Shown: positions 1-12,017 of the stretch, in pieces
Layout: every line of letters starts with the position of its first letter
Position numbering within the stretch: the first letter of the stretch is position 1
DNA from: Symsagittifera roscoffensis
Taxonomy: Eukaryota; Xenacoelomorpha; Acoela; Convolutidae
DNA: 64,000 nucleotides
NCBI RefSeq assembly: GCF_963678635.1
Contig: NC_087067.1
Coordinates: forward strand, 20,954,596 to 21,018,595
Direction of reading: 5' to 3'
The notes under the pieces: generated by a model
Databases searched by the model: none
What the model saw: the letters and a program-made list of their open reading frames with translations, nothing else
What the model was told of the DNA's origin: nothing
Translations under genes and position numbers: made by a program

Positions 1-2399
1 ATTGTCAAAGACGACCAACATGTGAAAGAATATCTGTTGTCGCTTGATGTTGTGAAACAGAAGAAGATTGTCGAGGAATTAGAATGCTTTACCGAATATG
101 ATGAGGTCGTTAAACTAGTCCGATCTATAAGTGTAGAACACAAGCAGACTTTAGCAAGGGATTGTGGCTTACCTGTAAAACCAGATGTCGATGAATTGGT
201 GACGTATTACTTCGAACTCTCAATCATGAGACAAAAAGATTTCATAAAAGAGATCGGATACCTCCCGAACGCTTCGGAACTTGCAGAAATGTTGCGATCA
301 TTCGGTACGGAAACTATTGCTCAGGCTATTTTGACAGCGGGTCTGATTTTGCCGAGATCAATTTTCGGACCAGTTAAAACAGCGGATGAGTTAGCCCAAA
401 TGGTTGAAGATACACCTCGACCTTTAGTGAACCAGGGGTTACGGAAGGTCGAATTCCGAGCGGACGTTGACCTGACAGCTCTGTCGTTACGAGATATGAC
501 TCAGGAAGATTTCTGTCGGGCGGTGAATTCTTCAGGAAAATGTGTGCCTTTAGGGCCAAATGAACTTAGGAATCAATTCAGCTTTTACTCCATAGTTATT
601 CGAAATAAGTATCGTATGAAAACGGTCGATCAATGTTTCAACGGCATACTATGATCTGTGAATCTGCCATCTGACTTCACTTAAGCCGAAACTTTTTTGT
701 CATTTGTCGTGTTCTATTTTTCAAACAAAAAAATCGTTGGAGAAAATGTTTTCGCGCAACGAATAGTTCAGAAAATTTATACCGGTGTGGTTCTTAAAAT
801 TTGGTTTGAGAATATTCTTAACCCAAATGAGTTTTGTGTCGCCGATTAAGGAGATCTTTTAAAACAGACTTTAAAAATAGTTGGGCTCTGGCTGATTTTA
901 TTCAAAATCAAAATAAATTGTGGAGACAAAAATTGAATTGATCCGATCAATTAGATGCGCCATAGCGAGCTTGAGTGCGAGTGATGCGGGACTAGTGGCC
1001 ACTGGACTGAGCCCGGGAGGAGGGGCTGATTACCAGATGGCCAGTGTGCTGCTGAAGCGAATGAATCACGCCGACCAAATGAAGGTCATTTGCAGTTCAG
1101 GTCGTTCTTCAATTCTTTTTCTTGCAATAGATATATCCTTTTTCTTTACAATTTTTAGCTATTCTTATATATTTCCTGTTTGATAAGAACAGGTATTATG
1201 AAAATTCCTGTTTGATAAAAACAGGTATTATCAAAATGTGTGGGGATCGGGTTTTCTTATTTATTTTTTTTGAGACTCTGTTTTCAAAAATTTAGTTTTT
1301 CTCAAAAACTACTCTACCGATTTTCAAAAAAATGGTACCGATAAGAAGTCCGCCCACTACCCTGTGTGCCTGCATATTCCCGTAGTCACTTTTTACCTTA
1401 CCCCACTTTTTACAGCCTTCGAAAAAGTGTGTGTGTGGTGGGGGGGGGGGCGGGAGTTTTTGACGCAATTGTTTTTTTGTTTTTTATTTTCTCGAGAACT
1501 GCCCTCCCAAATCTGTGGTTATCCAGCCAAATCGAACTAAAGAAATCCACTCCTAGTTATCTCTATAGGAGAAGCAACAAAGGTTCTGGGTGGAGCCCAG
1601 TATTTGGAAGTACCCTTGTCCTTCCGCATCAGTACAGAAAATTCAAAAATTATCAAACAGGCAGGGTTGTTATGTTTAAAACACCATATTTTTTAAACGG
1701 TGTTTTATACGTTTGTTTTTTATTGCTGTTTTCTGTTATTGTTGTTTATTTTGCTTTTTCACAAAATACAAGCATCGAAGCTTATGGAATTTTCTCGCGA
1801 TGTGTTGTTGGTCTTGAGCGCATTTTCAGCTCAATGATTTTTGTCAATAGCGATCTAAGAAATCGACTTGGACCACAGAAAGTTTCCAAATTGGCTTATT
1901 GCTTAACTGTTCTCAATGAGAAACACTGAATTTATCCGAGCAATAAAATTTTCTGAAAAGTTCGTTTTTTCTCGAGTTTAGAGTCAAAACAGTGTTTTAA
2001 AATGTTTAAAACAATTTAAACGTTTAAAACGTTTTTTATTTATTAAAAAAAAACAGAATTTTAACTACCCTGCAAACAGGTGTTTCTAGCTTTAGCTGGC
2101 CTCTAGTTTAACTAGTGATCCAGGAAGCTTTTCTCGGGTTATTTTCCAGGTACATTTCATCAAGAATTTATCTAAAAGATTAACTTAGCGTTGATCATTT
2201 TTGAATTATCAAATTTAATTAAGAAGCTTATTTTTTTTAACTGCAAGGCTTCTTTATAGGCTCTGGCGCTATAGAGGCATCGGACAGTGCAGTCGGAATG
2301 TACCTCCGGAGCATCGAATCAACCAGAGTCAGTCACATACTGAAAAGCAATGACATCGGACTCAACAACTTCGACACCATACTAGGCACTTCTTCCTAA
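1..2399 (+). CDS. 3' part of a helical-repeat protein gene (repeat gene A), cut by the left window edge
   Basis: The reading frame is open from base 1 and enters mid-gene. Three exons are supported. Exon 1 runs from 1 to a donor I cannot fix, somewhere between about 560 and 651 (a stop in frame is at 652-654). Exon 2 is about 926 (or 954) to 1100, ending at a TTCAG/GTCGTT donor. Exon 3 is 2260-2399, after TCTTTATAG, and ends TAA. Exons 2 and 3 join in phase. The protein consists of the same units of about 29 residues seen in the next gene: an amphipathic helix following a proline, a turn, then a second helix ending in small residue-Gly (for example FIKEIGYLPNASELAEML and AILTAGLIL). I recognise no named family and assign no function. 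The short last exon ends the protein with TILGTSS. No signal peptide or membrane segment is visible in this part. The gene is a likely tandem paralogue of the gene starting at 2814. Confidence 0.72.
1101..2259 (+). other. Last intron of repeat gene A
   Basis: This 1.16-kb intron is bounded by a GTCGTT donor and a TTTATAG acceptor. It holds two close direct copies of a CCTGTTTGATAAAAACAGG-like sequence near 1170-1230, which recurs near 15030 and (reverse complement) 18370. It also has a run of G near 1440 and a GTTTAAAACG-rich stretch near 1980-2040. The long open frame at 1366-1929 has low-complexity composition and no recognisable domain, so I do not call it a gene. Confidence 0.5.
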
Positions 2400-2813
2400 A
2401 CCTCTTAAAGCATCTAAGTTGAATTGCAGTTAATCTCGATTATAATTTATGGTAAAACAATTAAGCTATGTTCGATGGACAAAAATTTGTTGACTTAAGT
2501 TTATGAAACTTGCGTTTGTGTGCTTTTAGACACAGGTTTTGAAAAATCTTAGGGAATTACAGTTGGGATTTTTATAGAGACTAAATTGAACGAAAACGAG
2601 AGCTGTTCATTAACTCTATTATTATGATTTGATATCCACAATCAGAAGTTCTATTGTTTCAGTCATGGCTCTGTAAATGTGAAGAAAGTTTTCAAAAATA
2701 ATTTTTTAGTTGTCAGTTTTTGTTACGATTAATGCGTATGAAAAATTTAGCAGGAAATTTAAGAAAATATAGGGTAAGGAAAAAGGAGCCGAATTGTAGA
2801 CTTCGTGAGAAGC
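2400..2813. other. Short intergenic space between the two repeat genes
   Basis: About 410 bases separate the stop of repeat gene A from the ATG of repeat gene B. It must hold the 3' end of A and the promoter or leader of B. No canonical AATAAA is evident. An AG at 2798-2799 (GAATTGTAG) lies 14 bases before the ATG of gene B and could be a 5'-UTR or trans-splice acceptor. Confidence 0.4.
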
Positions 2814-5800
2814 ATGGATGACGCACAGTTTAGCAGACTCATCCGTGAGTCGGGACTCACTCCTGAACTGGACATGGACACTTTGATCAGATGCACGAGA
2901 CAGATTGGCCAGGCGGGATGTCAGCGGATTTTCGCGGCTCTCGGGTTCGTGCCGAACCGCGAGGATGTGATCAGTATGCTAAAAGAAATTGGTAAGCACG
3001 TGAAGATTGATGTAAATGAACTGTGAAAATTCATGCAAGTATTTAAAGCCGATGGTGAACTGGGCGAGCTGTGAAATTGAGCTATAGAGAAAGGATGTAC
3101 ATGCTGAAATTGTTTCTGCTTTCGAGACGCTTTTGCCCTTATTTTTTCTGCATTCTCACTAGCAAAGTGTACTTGAGAAAGAAAATGGTCCGAGAAATAA
3201 CTAAAGGTGTATGCGAGAAAAAACTTTTTTTGCCAATTTTCCTTGCCCAGTAAAATAAACGTGAAAAAAAACCCGAAATGTTTTTTTTTCAAGAGGAATG
3301 TTAAAAATTAGTATGTCATTTGCTATATCCATGGGTCATTTACCTTATCAAGGGATGTGCAACTATTATTCATTATGGACATGCCCAAATGTCTACTTCA
3401 GAGCCCCACATGCGCAGTGAGATCATAATGGACAGTGAGTTCTGCCCTGACATCGCACAGATGGTGAAGATGGGAGAGTATCTGTCTCAGGAGGAGAGGA
3501 GACAAGTAGCTGAGATGATGAGAGGCAGCTATGAAGTGACGGAGGATGATGTACTCAGGAGCATGAAGAGATTGAAGTTAGTGCTTATTAAAAGTGTGTT
3601 CACATTTTCTAATGGCTTATGAACAAAGATTTATGAACAAAGTAGTTGGGCTGACATTTTTTTTTGCAAAATTTAGGCATATATTTTAGCCGGTTGGTCT
3701 TTGTTTCGTGAATAATTTAGAATTACAAAAAGAGTGTAATACAAAATACTCTAATTGGCAAAATACGCAAAAGGGCTTATTATACCCGAAAATCTGGGTA
3801 TCTATGGGGGAAAAAACAAAAACTTACTCGGTCTGAAGGTAAATTTTAATCTAATAAATTTAAAATAGTCTAAAAATAAATCATCAAATTGTATTTCTGG
3901 AGTTCATTTTGAAGCGGAATATTGTCAAATAGTTTTTGTCTCTTTTTGTCTTCACATTGAATTGCAAATGCCGATTCAAATTCCTGGCAGTTTTTTAGGA
4001 GAGAAAACATCGCCAATTTGTTGAAAGAAATCGGATTCTGTGCAGATATTGACGGAGTTGCAGCTGGTCTGCGGAACCTACCATTTGAACATCAAAGTAG
4101 TGCTATTCTTGAAGGAGCAGGTGATGTCGCAAAATTCGTGGAAGAAAACAATTTAGCAGAATCCATGAAACGACTAAGACCTGATCAAGTACAAAGAGCT
4201 CTGAAAGCAGCGGGAATCGAAAACGAAGTGATAACGAAAGAAAGTATGGAAGTATACGTTAAAAACATGGAAGCCACTGATGTTTCTGATTTTTTGATGA
4301 GCGCGGGAACCGGCGATACGATTCTTGCCGATGTTCTGAGGTGTCTCCCTCTTGATCGAGTGATTCAGATTCTAAAACGAGCGGGAATTTTTCCTTTTGA
4401 CCCAGAAATTATGGCTCAGTCGTTTCAACTTATGGTAGACGCTGCTCAGGCAAAGTTTTTTGCTAGTATTACAATATCAGATCCAGGTGTTCTTAATGGG
4501 TTCACGAAGTATCCTCTGGTGTTCAAACGAGTGCTCATGATGAGTATTGATTATCTGCCTAATACGGAAGACCTATCTAGTTTTATGCGGCAGCATAGCC
4601 AAGAAGGTAAAAGAGAAATAATAAATGCTATTGATTATCAGCCAACAGCCGCAGATATTGTGTACGCATTTCGATCAACGCCCCCTAAAGACGTTTCGGT
4701 AATGATGCATTCGGCGGGAATAGAATTGTACACTTTGGAAAGCGACTGTATAAGAGCATTCAAAGATAACGGCCATGAATTTGCAAATCGTGTTATGAAT
4801 GGATCTGGTGCTTTTTGTGACAAAGAAACGTTAGAAAGAGGACTTCTAGCTTTGAATCCAATGGAACAGCAACAGGTTGTATGTTGCGTTGGAATTAAAC
4901 CACCCTTGTCCGAACCTTTACTACTTGAGACACTGAAGGTTCTCAGACCCGATGAATGTAAAAGAGCCTTGAAGCAAGCTGGGTTTCATTTTGACTCAGA
5001 AGAAGAACTCACAGAGCTAATGATGAGAAAAACAAGACCGCAACAAGAAGAAATTTTGAAGAAAGCCGGCGCTAATTTTGTGCCCCTGACTGAAAGAGGG
5101 ATGAGTGATGGTCTAGCGACGTTTACGCAAGAAAAGTTGCGCCAAGTTTTGTCGATGATTAACAAGTATCCACCGCCTTATGTGGACAGTCTTGCTGGAT
5201 TCAAAGCGCTCACGATTGATAAACAGCGACAGTTCCTAGCGGAATCAGGATCCCGTGCGCTTCCTACAGATGAGCAAATGCTGGAAGGGTTCCAAGCAAT
5301 AAGAACCAAAGGTGATTTTCTATTGAAAGCGGGCTACATTCCATCTAAAACAGAGTTCATAGAGCTTTTGAGTAGCGCTGATCAAACTATGCGTCGCGAA
5401 GTTGTTATTGGAACACCGGTTTCATATACGACAGGTGATGTGAGTAAGTTTTTGAAGTCGCTGATTCCTCAAGAGGCCGAAGCAGCAATCGTCGCTTCGG
5501 GTGTAGTAGCTTTGCCTAATGAAGAAATGCTCGTAAGGTCTCTATCTCGGCAGTCGGAAAACGTAATCAGTCGCGTTTTCAAAGAAGTAGGGTACACGCC
5601 AGATACGGAAGACGTAATTAGAGGACTACAAGCAAGTAACTATTTGGAAATTGAGAGAATTTTCAGGCTCGCGAATATTAAAAGGCCGGTCGATGAAGAT
5701 GTGATAGCTGAAGGGTTAAGGACTTTAAGGCCTGATGAAAGTCAGAGAGCAATCAAAAGCGCAGACATCGGAACACCGACGTCAAAAGATATCATCGATG

Positions 5801-7872
5801 TTCTGAAGACTATGTCAGATTATGAACAGCAGCAAATTGTTAGAGCTTCTGGACTGCAAGTAATACCTGCAACGGAAAGCGCAGTTGCAGAGTATTTGAA
5901 AAATAAACTTAAAGCGAAGCAAAGGCAAATTTTAAAGACGATCGACTTTCCAGGGTACCTGGACTTGATTGAAATTGTGAAGGACTTGGATCTCTCGAAA
6001 CAGTGGCAACTCATTGAAGACGCAAACGTAGACTATTTCCAGCATTTAGTCCAAGATGCTGAAAAACTACAGGTCATTTTAATCGAAGGTTTGAAACACT
6101 GTGCTAGTATGCAACAAGCACACGTGATTAAACATTCTTGTGACCGGTTGCCGAGTGACCTGATTCAGTATTATCTGGCGATGTTAGCTCCTGATGAGCG
6201 GAAAAAAATCTTTAGGGAAATTGGACCCTATCCGAATGATCACAGTTCATTATGTGAGTTAGTACAAATCGTGAATTGTATGTCGCCGAAAGATCGTCAC
6301 AATTTTTTGGAGATGGTAGTTTGTGATGACTTACCGAATGACATAATGAAAAAGACTTTCAAAAGTAAAAGGCCGACTGAAATGCAAGAGCTGATATGTG
6401 AATTGGAACTTATGTTGGAACCTTACGGACCTTTGATGCGAAAAGACCACGATAAAATGAGGTGTATGGTCATTGAGTTTCTCAAATGCATTTCAGACGT
6501 AGATACCAAAGAAATTCTGAAACTTGCTGATAAATGTTTGATCACACTCTTAAGTGTGCCTCCTAAAGATTGCGTTCCCGTTGAACCTGTGACGAGACTC
6601 TTAAATACCATGCCTCGTGCCGATGCTGTAGAAGCTGTGGCGAAATCAGAGTTGCAGCTGAAAGCTCAAATTCTGAGATGTCTGCTTTCGGACGTTGCAG
6701 TAAGAAAAGTAATGAACTACCCGTCAATCGAAGAGCTTGCAATTGAGATATTGGACCTCAAGCCAAAAGATTTGAGTGCGTTAATGACAAGAGTTATGAA
6801 CGAAATACCATTTGAACAAATTTTGAGTGATGAGATTTTGCTACGATGTCTGATGGCTATACCAGAAAATAGAAGATACCCTCTAGTTTCAGCGGCTTGC
6901 AGTGAACAAGTTTTATGTCCCTATCAGATGCCTGGTCAGGAGCTCTTATCGTACATGATGGGACAAATACCAACTAATACCGCAATTGAAGTGTTACTCC
7001 GTTCGGGAAATTGCGAATTAGTAGAGTTATGTACAGGTTTTACAATTATAAAAGCTATAGAGTTCTTAAAGAAGTTGAATTCACATGATTTGGCAAAAGT
7101 CCACGATGAGGTTTGGAGTAAAAATGGGTCTCCTTGCGTACACGTTGATTCTTCAGCAATGATGCGAGAAACTGAAGCTCAAATTCGTGCTATGCTTTCA
7201 CACGAAGTGGACGAATTCAAGCAATGCGTTCAAAACGAATACACGATTCGTGAAACTGAGATCCGAACCCAATATGAGGGAACAATTTTGTCCATGCAAA
7301 ATGAAGTGGAATCGTTTTTGAAAGGCGAATGTTGCCGTATGGCAGAAAGAATCGTAAAGAATCTGATCGATGGAATGCACGCATTGGCAGTTTGTGCAAA
7401 TCAAGACTTCGCTTCAAAATTGTCGAGCGAGGAGTCAAAGCAATTAAAAACTAAACAGATTTGCGACGAGGTTTTAGGAGGTGCAACAAGGCAATCAATA
7501 ACAGTGGTTACTCAAGGTATCAGTGATTTGATCAATGAGTACTGCGCTAAACTGAAAGATGGAATTTGCCATAAGCTGACTCCTAGAAACGGGAACCCAG
7601 TTAACCCGGCGGCTGTAAACAGTCCGAGACCAGCAATGGGCGGTGGAAATTGTGGATGTGGTAACATGGGCGGTGGCTGCGGACCCCCTATGTGTGGTAG
7701 ACCCCCAATTGTGTGTAACCCGTGTGTGGGTGGTGGGGGTAATTTGAACCAAATGAATACCCAGATTAATAGGATGATGGGTCAATTGGATGACATGACG
7801 TCGGGTCTGAGGTCTAGAAATAAATGTGGAGGGGGAGGCTGTAAAAAGAGGTGTAGAACTCCGTGTCATTGA
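2814..7872 (+). CDS. Large helical-repeat protein with C-terminal coiled region and Gly/Cys-rich tail (repeat gene B)
   Basis: Three exons are predicted: 2814-2991 (donor G/GTAAGC), 3402-3576 (acceptor CTACTTCAG, donor AA/GTTAGT) and 3999-7872 (acceptor TTTTTTAG). All phases match, giving 4227 nt and 1408 residues. About residues 1-1150 are at least 27 tandem units of 27-31 residues. The pattern is Pro/Thr-acidic start, helix with spaced Leu, short break often containing Pro, second helix, then Ala-Gly and a hydrophobic residue (LRPDQVQRALKAAGI and LRPDECKRALKQAGF are typical). This predicts an alpha-solenoid, presumably a binding scaffold. Residues about 1170-1305 are charged and coiled-coil-like. 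The last 90 or so are Gly/Cys/Asn/Pro-rich, with motifs such as GGGNCGCGN and a basic Cys-rich end (CKKRCRTPCH). There is no signal peptide or transmembrane segment. I know no family with this architecture: PPR, TPR and TAL repeats have about 34-35 residues and different key positions. mTERF motifs (about 30 residues) are the nearest in length but lack the LRPDExxRALKxAG signature. Confidence 0.85.
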
Positions 7873-8686
7873 GCATGATAGATAGCAGCAAGCTGTTATT
7901 GGCCTTTAAAATCTTGATAAAAATGGCGCCCTTGAAACAATGATTTGCCAAGAGGTTAAAAAGACATAGGGTTTTACTTCTTACAAAGCTTATGGAAGTT
8001 AAGCTGTTTTGATATCCCCATGTGATTTAATCCGTTCTGGGAACGAATAGATTGAAGTTAGAAGATAATGGAGTATTGTGACTTCTTGAGCGATATATGT
8101 TTGATACTCATCGACTGAATCACAGTTCTTGTATTTCGGATTGAGGGGATTCATTACTGATTGAGGGGATGAATATGTAATTACAGCCTGGGAAGCTCAG
8201 ATAGCTCAGAGAAAGGGAAAAATAACGGAGAAAGAGGAAAAAGAGTAAAATGGTTATTGTATTAGGTTTGTCGCTCTATGTGAGCTCTCACAGTCATGTT
8301 TATGAAAAGGCTTAAGACAAATGTTTTCTGGGTTTGACCAAAAAATTAAACCTGATAAAAGACTTCGGAACGGGCTAAACTCGGACCAAATAAATTGCAA
8401 AGTTGAGCTGAAAAACGCAATGAGACGAGACAACTGCTTATCAAACAAAGATCGCATTTATTTTTTGCATGTAAAATAATGTATATTATGTACATGACGT
8501 TTTATAAACAGATCTAAGTAATATAGTATGTATCATAAAATTATCTTGATTTTTTAGGACAACATTCACTATAAAGTTCCCGAAAGGCGACAAAAAGTTA
8601 CCATAAGTTCACAAGCAAAGGCTTGAATTAGCTAGAAACTAATCGCCAAAGGCTCCAATTATCTGGAAATTAATCCTGATCTTTTG
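7873..8686. other. Downstream region of repeat gene B
   Basis: No gene is seen. A perfect AATAAA at 8389-8394 is the first clear + strand poly(A) signal after the stop at 7872 and could end this transcript with a 3' UTR of about 0.5 kb. The link is positional only. A near-duplicate 'GATTGAGGGGAT' occurs at 8141-8170. Confidence 0.35.
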
Positions 8687-9530
8687 CAGGGCTGTTAAAA
8701 TGTTACCTATTTTAATAAATAACAAACTAACGGTTATTTACGATAAAAAACATGTTTTTTTGTTAGAAAATTGTTTTTTTTTCGGAATGATCAAGAACAA
8801 TTCAATTCCCTGTACAAAAACGCCAGTTTCCCGGCCTTCTCCGGTCCAAGGCTTGTTCTCAATGTCCCGTACGTCATCCCTAGCGTGGAGAATTGCCGTT
8901 CGAGGCCGGCACTGGAGGCAATCCCCCCAACGAGGGACTCAGCAATCCCTTGTCAGAGAATCCAATCCTTCTCCCAGTCTTCCACCAAACAGATGGTTTG
9001 ACCCCAGAATAACTCTCTCCGAAAAGATTTTCTGAATATGAAATAGATTGGCAGCCAGAATTTCAGGAGAGAGAGCGGCTTTTGCACGTTTTGCTACTTT
9101 TTCAGCATACTCAGCCGGCGAACCCACACATACTTCGTTCCATATTTGGAAGACACTGCCAACTGTACATGTGTCGCTCTGAAGTTTGTCGAGAGCGATT
9201 CCAATGGGTTTAAAAATTTCCAGTAAATCGGTAACTGCTCGTTTCAAGGGAACGTCCTCCATAAATCTGTATATCTGATCTGTGTTCTTCATCGTCGTGT
9301 TGATTACCAAAACTATGTTTGACCACTGATCATGGAAATACCTCAATGTGTCTGCGACCGAATTCCAGCGGGTATCGCAAGGCAGGGGTGGTCTTGGCAT
9401 GTTCAGATTCTTCATTTGAGCGGATTCTTCGTGATGGTTTCGAAATAGGTAACAAGTGTTGAATATTTACATAACAAACAGTTATTTATTTGCTTGTTAA
9501 ATAACATTGTTAAATAACATTGCAGCCCTG
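8687..9530 (-). mobile_element. Short hAT-like DNA transposon remnant
   Basis: The ends are inverted: CAGGGCTGTTAAAATGTTA at the left, and CAGGGCTGCAATGTTATTTA when the right end is read on the other strand. The flanks ATCTTTTG (left) and ATTCTTTT-G (right) look like an imperfect 8-bp target duplication, which is the hAT hallmark. At 844 bp it is far too short for an autonomous hAT, so it is an internally deleted copy. The right end also holds a direct repeat of TTGTTAAATAACA. Confidence 0.7.
8939..9415 (-). pseudogene. hAT-family transposase fragment
   Basis: A 158-residue open stretch reads like the central part of hAT/ZBED-type transposases. The signature PLPCDTRWNS is followed by W and L positions (FHDQW), then a long helical segment. 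The N-terminal BED finger and the C-terminal dimerisation block are absent. It lies inside the terminal inverted repeats at 8687-9530 and on the opposite strand to the flanking genes. It is a broken remnant. Confidence 0.7.
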
Positions 9531-10776
9531 ATTCTTTTGCGAAATATATTCTTTGCCAAATAGGAAATAGCTAGATATCCTTTCTATCGTGTAAATGATT
9601 AGACAACGTGGATATCCCTTCTGTCTTGCAAGCTTTTCTTAACTCAAAATTTGACTGAAAGGTGTTCAAAATGATGTATTACACGACATCGTGGGGCTTC
9701 TTGTGGATCCTGACTTGACATCGAAAAGAAACCGCCCTATTTTACAATCTATTTTAATTTGAGTTCAAAATTTTGCTATACAATTGATTTTCAAAACATG
9801 ATTTCATTTTTACTTAATTACTTGTGCGATCAATGCGAAACGCTTTTTGCTTGAAAGCAATTTGTATAACAAAGTGCCTGAAACATTTGATGCTTGATAT
9901 GTAGTGAAGTCAAGTTCAGTGTCTGATTTTGCACAGATGGTGCCTAGGTGACGCTTATGCTTTGGACGACAAGGATTCGAGTTGGGCCAGGATTGTGCCT
10001 TTTTGAAAAATGAAAATTTACTGCATAAAAAATTAATTGTCTGATTTCACCTTGCTTTTCGGAAGCCTTAGTTGCCACAACCTCACAAGTGTCTCGGATC
10101 AAAGTTAAATAAGCTGAAAACTACATAATTGTAATTTGAGTATTTCACTTCACGATTTTTATTAGACTTCCTGAGCGTGCTATAACTTTTGTCGACAATT
10201 AGATAATTATGTGTTTCAAAACATTGTTTTCTCGTCACATGTCAAATTCAAAACGCCGCTTTATTCACAGCCTTTTTTGCTTCATTTAGCGACGTGCAAT
10301 TTTCTTATAAAGGTAGTGTAGTTCGAAAATTTATTTTCGAGTTGTATATTCTGATCTTGACTTAGATTTTTTTAAACGGATACCTACTCATTTTTCACGC
10401 CAAGCTTAACTTGAGCTTGAGTTAACCAACAACGAGTTGAAATTCGTTGGTGTAAAAATGTTCTATTGTTTAAATTTAAGCTGGCCGACAAACTCTTGCT
10501 TGGTATCGCAGGTGATGCAAAGCTCTGCTTCACCTCTGTGTTAAAAAAGCGTCAAACATGAAATGAAGTTCGAGTGTTTTTTGAGTTTCCTTGTTCCTTG
10601 ACATTTTTCCAATTTCCTGTTTGCCACTTTATTTCCTTGTAACTCACCCAATTTCGTGCGTAGTTTAATGACAAGAGATGTTTAAAGATGTTTTGAAACT
10701 ATGTGTTTGCTGACGAAATTTTGCGATCCTCCAGTGCGCCAGTTTTGAGGCTTATTTATGTTGTTTGCACATTTTT
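9531..10776. other. Intergenic AT-rich DNA
   Basis: I see no gene, RNA or convincing element here. The stretch is T-rich with many short ATTT and TTTG runs. A 'gatgcaaagctctgcttcacctctgtg' type segment near 10512-10540 belongs to a short dispersed motif (GTGGTGCGAAGCTCAGCTTC-like) also present near 32740, 37555, 59245 and, inverted, 63090. Confidence 0.4.
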
Positions 10777-11302
10777 GTTTGGACCATTTGAAAAAATGAG
10801 GAACTTTGTTTTTGTGTGTTATAGTTTTTGTATTCCACCCAAAATCAGCTAACACAAAAAAATCATGTGAGTTGGGTTATATATCAAAAAAAATTCTTTC
10901 AGCCGTGATTCAAACGGCATTAAAAAATTTCCAAACGTTTTTCGAGTGTCGAGAAAAACCGGTTTAAAATTTTTGTTTTTTTTGTCTAATTTCGAACTAT
11001 AAAAGCGAGCGAACAGGCTTGCAATAGTTTATTTCAATTGCCTAAAAACTTACAAAAGATAAATTTAAGCCCTAAAAACTTAGTTTTGCTTGAGTTAATT
11101 TAGCTTTTTTAAGTATTTTCTGCGTTTTGGAATCAAAAATCCAAAAATTTGGTACAAATTTTTCGAAATTGTTTTGATTTTCGAGTCATTTTTCTACAAA
11201 ATTTATTTTTCCAATTTGCTAATTTTACCATGACTCGATAATTTAGAAACTAGTTTTTCGTTCAGGTCTTTTTATGGATTATCAAGACTATGGTCGGAAT
11301 AT
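10777..11302 (+). mobile_element. MITE-like repeat, copy 1 (GTTCCGACCAT ends)
   Basis: The left end GTTTGGACCATTTGAAAA and the right end ACTATGGTCGGAATATTC are approximate inverted complements. Inside, the stretch TTCGAACTATAAAAGCGAGC and the GTCGAGAAAAACCGGTTT segment recur in the copies at 24998, 48336, 54730 and 63886. There is no coding capacity. It is a non-autonomous DNA element of about 0.5 kb, superfamily not assigned. Confidence 0.6.
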
Positions 11303-11417
11303 TCTGTGCTACTTGCACAGCAAAATGCAGTTTGGCTGTGCTTGAAAGTGTTTTGGAATTTTGCTTCTGAAAACTTCATCAGTTAACAAAATTGCGAATT
11401 TCACTCAAAGGCGAAAC

Positions 11418-11694
11418 ATTCAAATAAATTTAATTCTTTGAACCGAAGATTTTGTAAATTAAGATAAAAAAGTCGGGTCGTGGTATTTAGTCAAAAAATT
11501 TGATGGCCTTTTTTAAAGTCGACCAAATTGATGTTCCGAGCTCTTTTAAAAACATTCAAATAGATTTAACTCTTTGAACCGAAGATTTTGTAAATAAAAA
11601 TAAAAAGTTCTGTCGGTGGATTTTGAGAAAAAAATTTAATGGCCTTATTTTAGGTCGGCCAAAATTTATGTTCCGAGCTCTTTTAAAACTATAA
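11418..11694 (+). repeat. Tandem duplication of about 140 bp
   Basis: Two adjacent copies share TTTGAACCGAAGATTTTGTAA at the start and TGTTCCGAGCTCTTTTAAAA at the end, with several substitutions between them. The distal part is related to the hAT-type MITE family (GTCGACCAAATT and GAGCTC). It lies just upstream of CDC40. Confidence 0.7.
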
Positions 11695-12017
11695 AGACCC
11701 TATTGTGACAAGATTTTTGGAGCGCGCTTCCCCTAAATACTAATGCAAGTTGGCGCCAAAGAAGCTTTTGGAAATTCTTATAGGGTCGGTCAGCCGAAAG
11801 TTGATGAAAAACAATACCTAATTACGCCCTTGCTTAAAACTGTCATGGAATTTAGCCTCACAGTGATGACTTTTCTATCCGTCTTTTTGTTTTCCAGCGC
11901 AAAGAATTGCAATCGGCTCGTGCTTGTGTTCTTAGTGCTTTTGTACTACATAATGTTTTTCGCTTCTCTATGAATTATGTGACTATATATAAGTCTAGTT
12001 TTCTTTTTCTTCAGATA

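Noticed and set aside
1366-1929. A 187-codon open frame inside the last intron of repeat gene A
   Set aside because: Low-complexity, Phe/Leu-rich translation of T-rich intron DNA; no start context, domain or resemblance to the repeat units; the flanking exons join in phase without it.
2921-3292. Minus-strand open frame of 123 codons
   Set aside because: It overlaps exon 1 of repeat gene B and reads its antisense; no domain.
7495-7869. Minus-strand frame rich in Thr/His/Ser
   Set aside because: Antisense shadow of the Gly/Cys-rich tail of repeat gene B.
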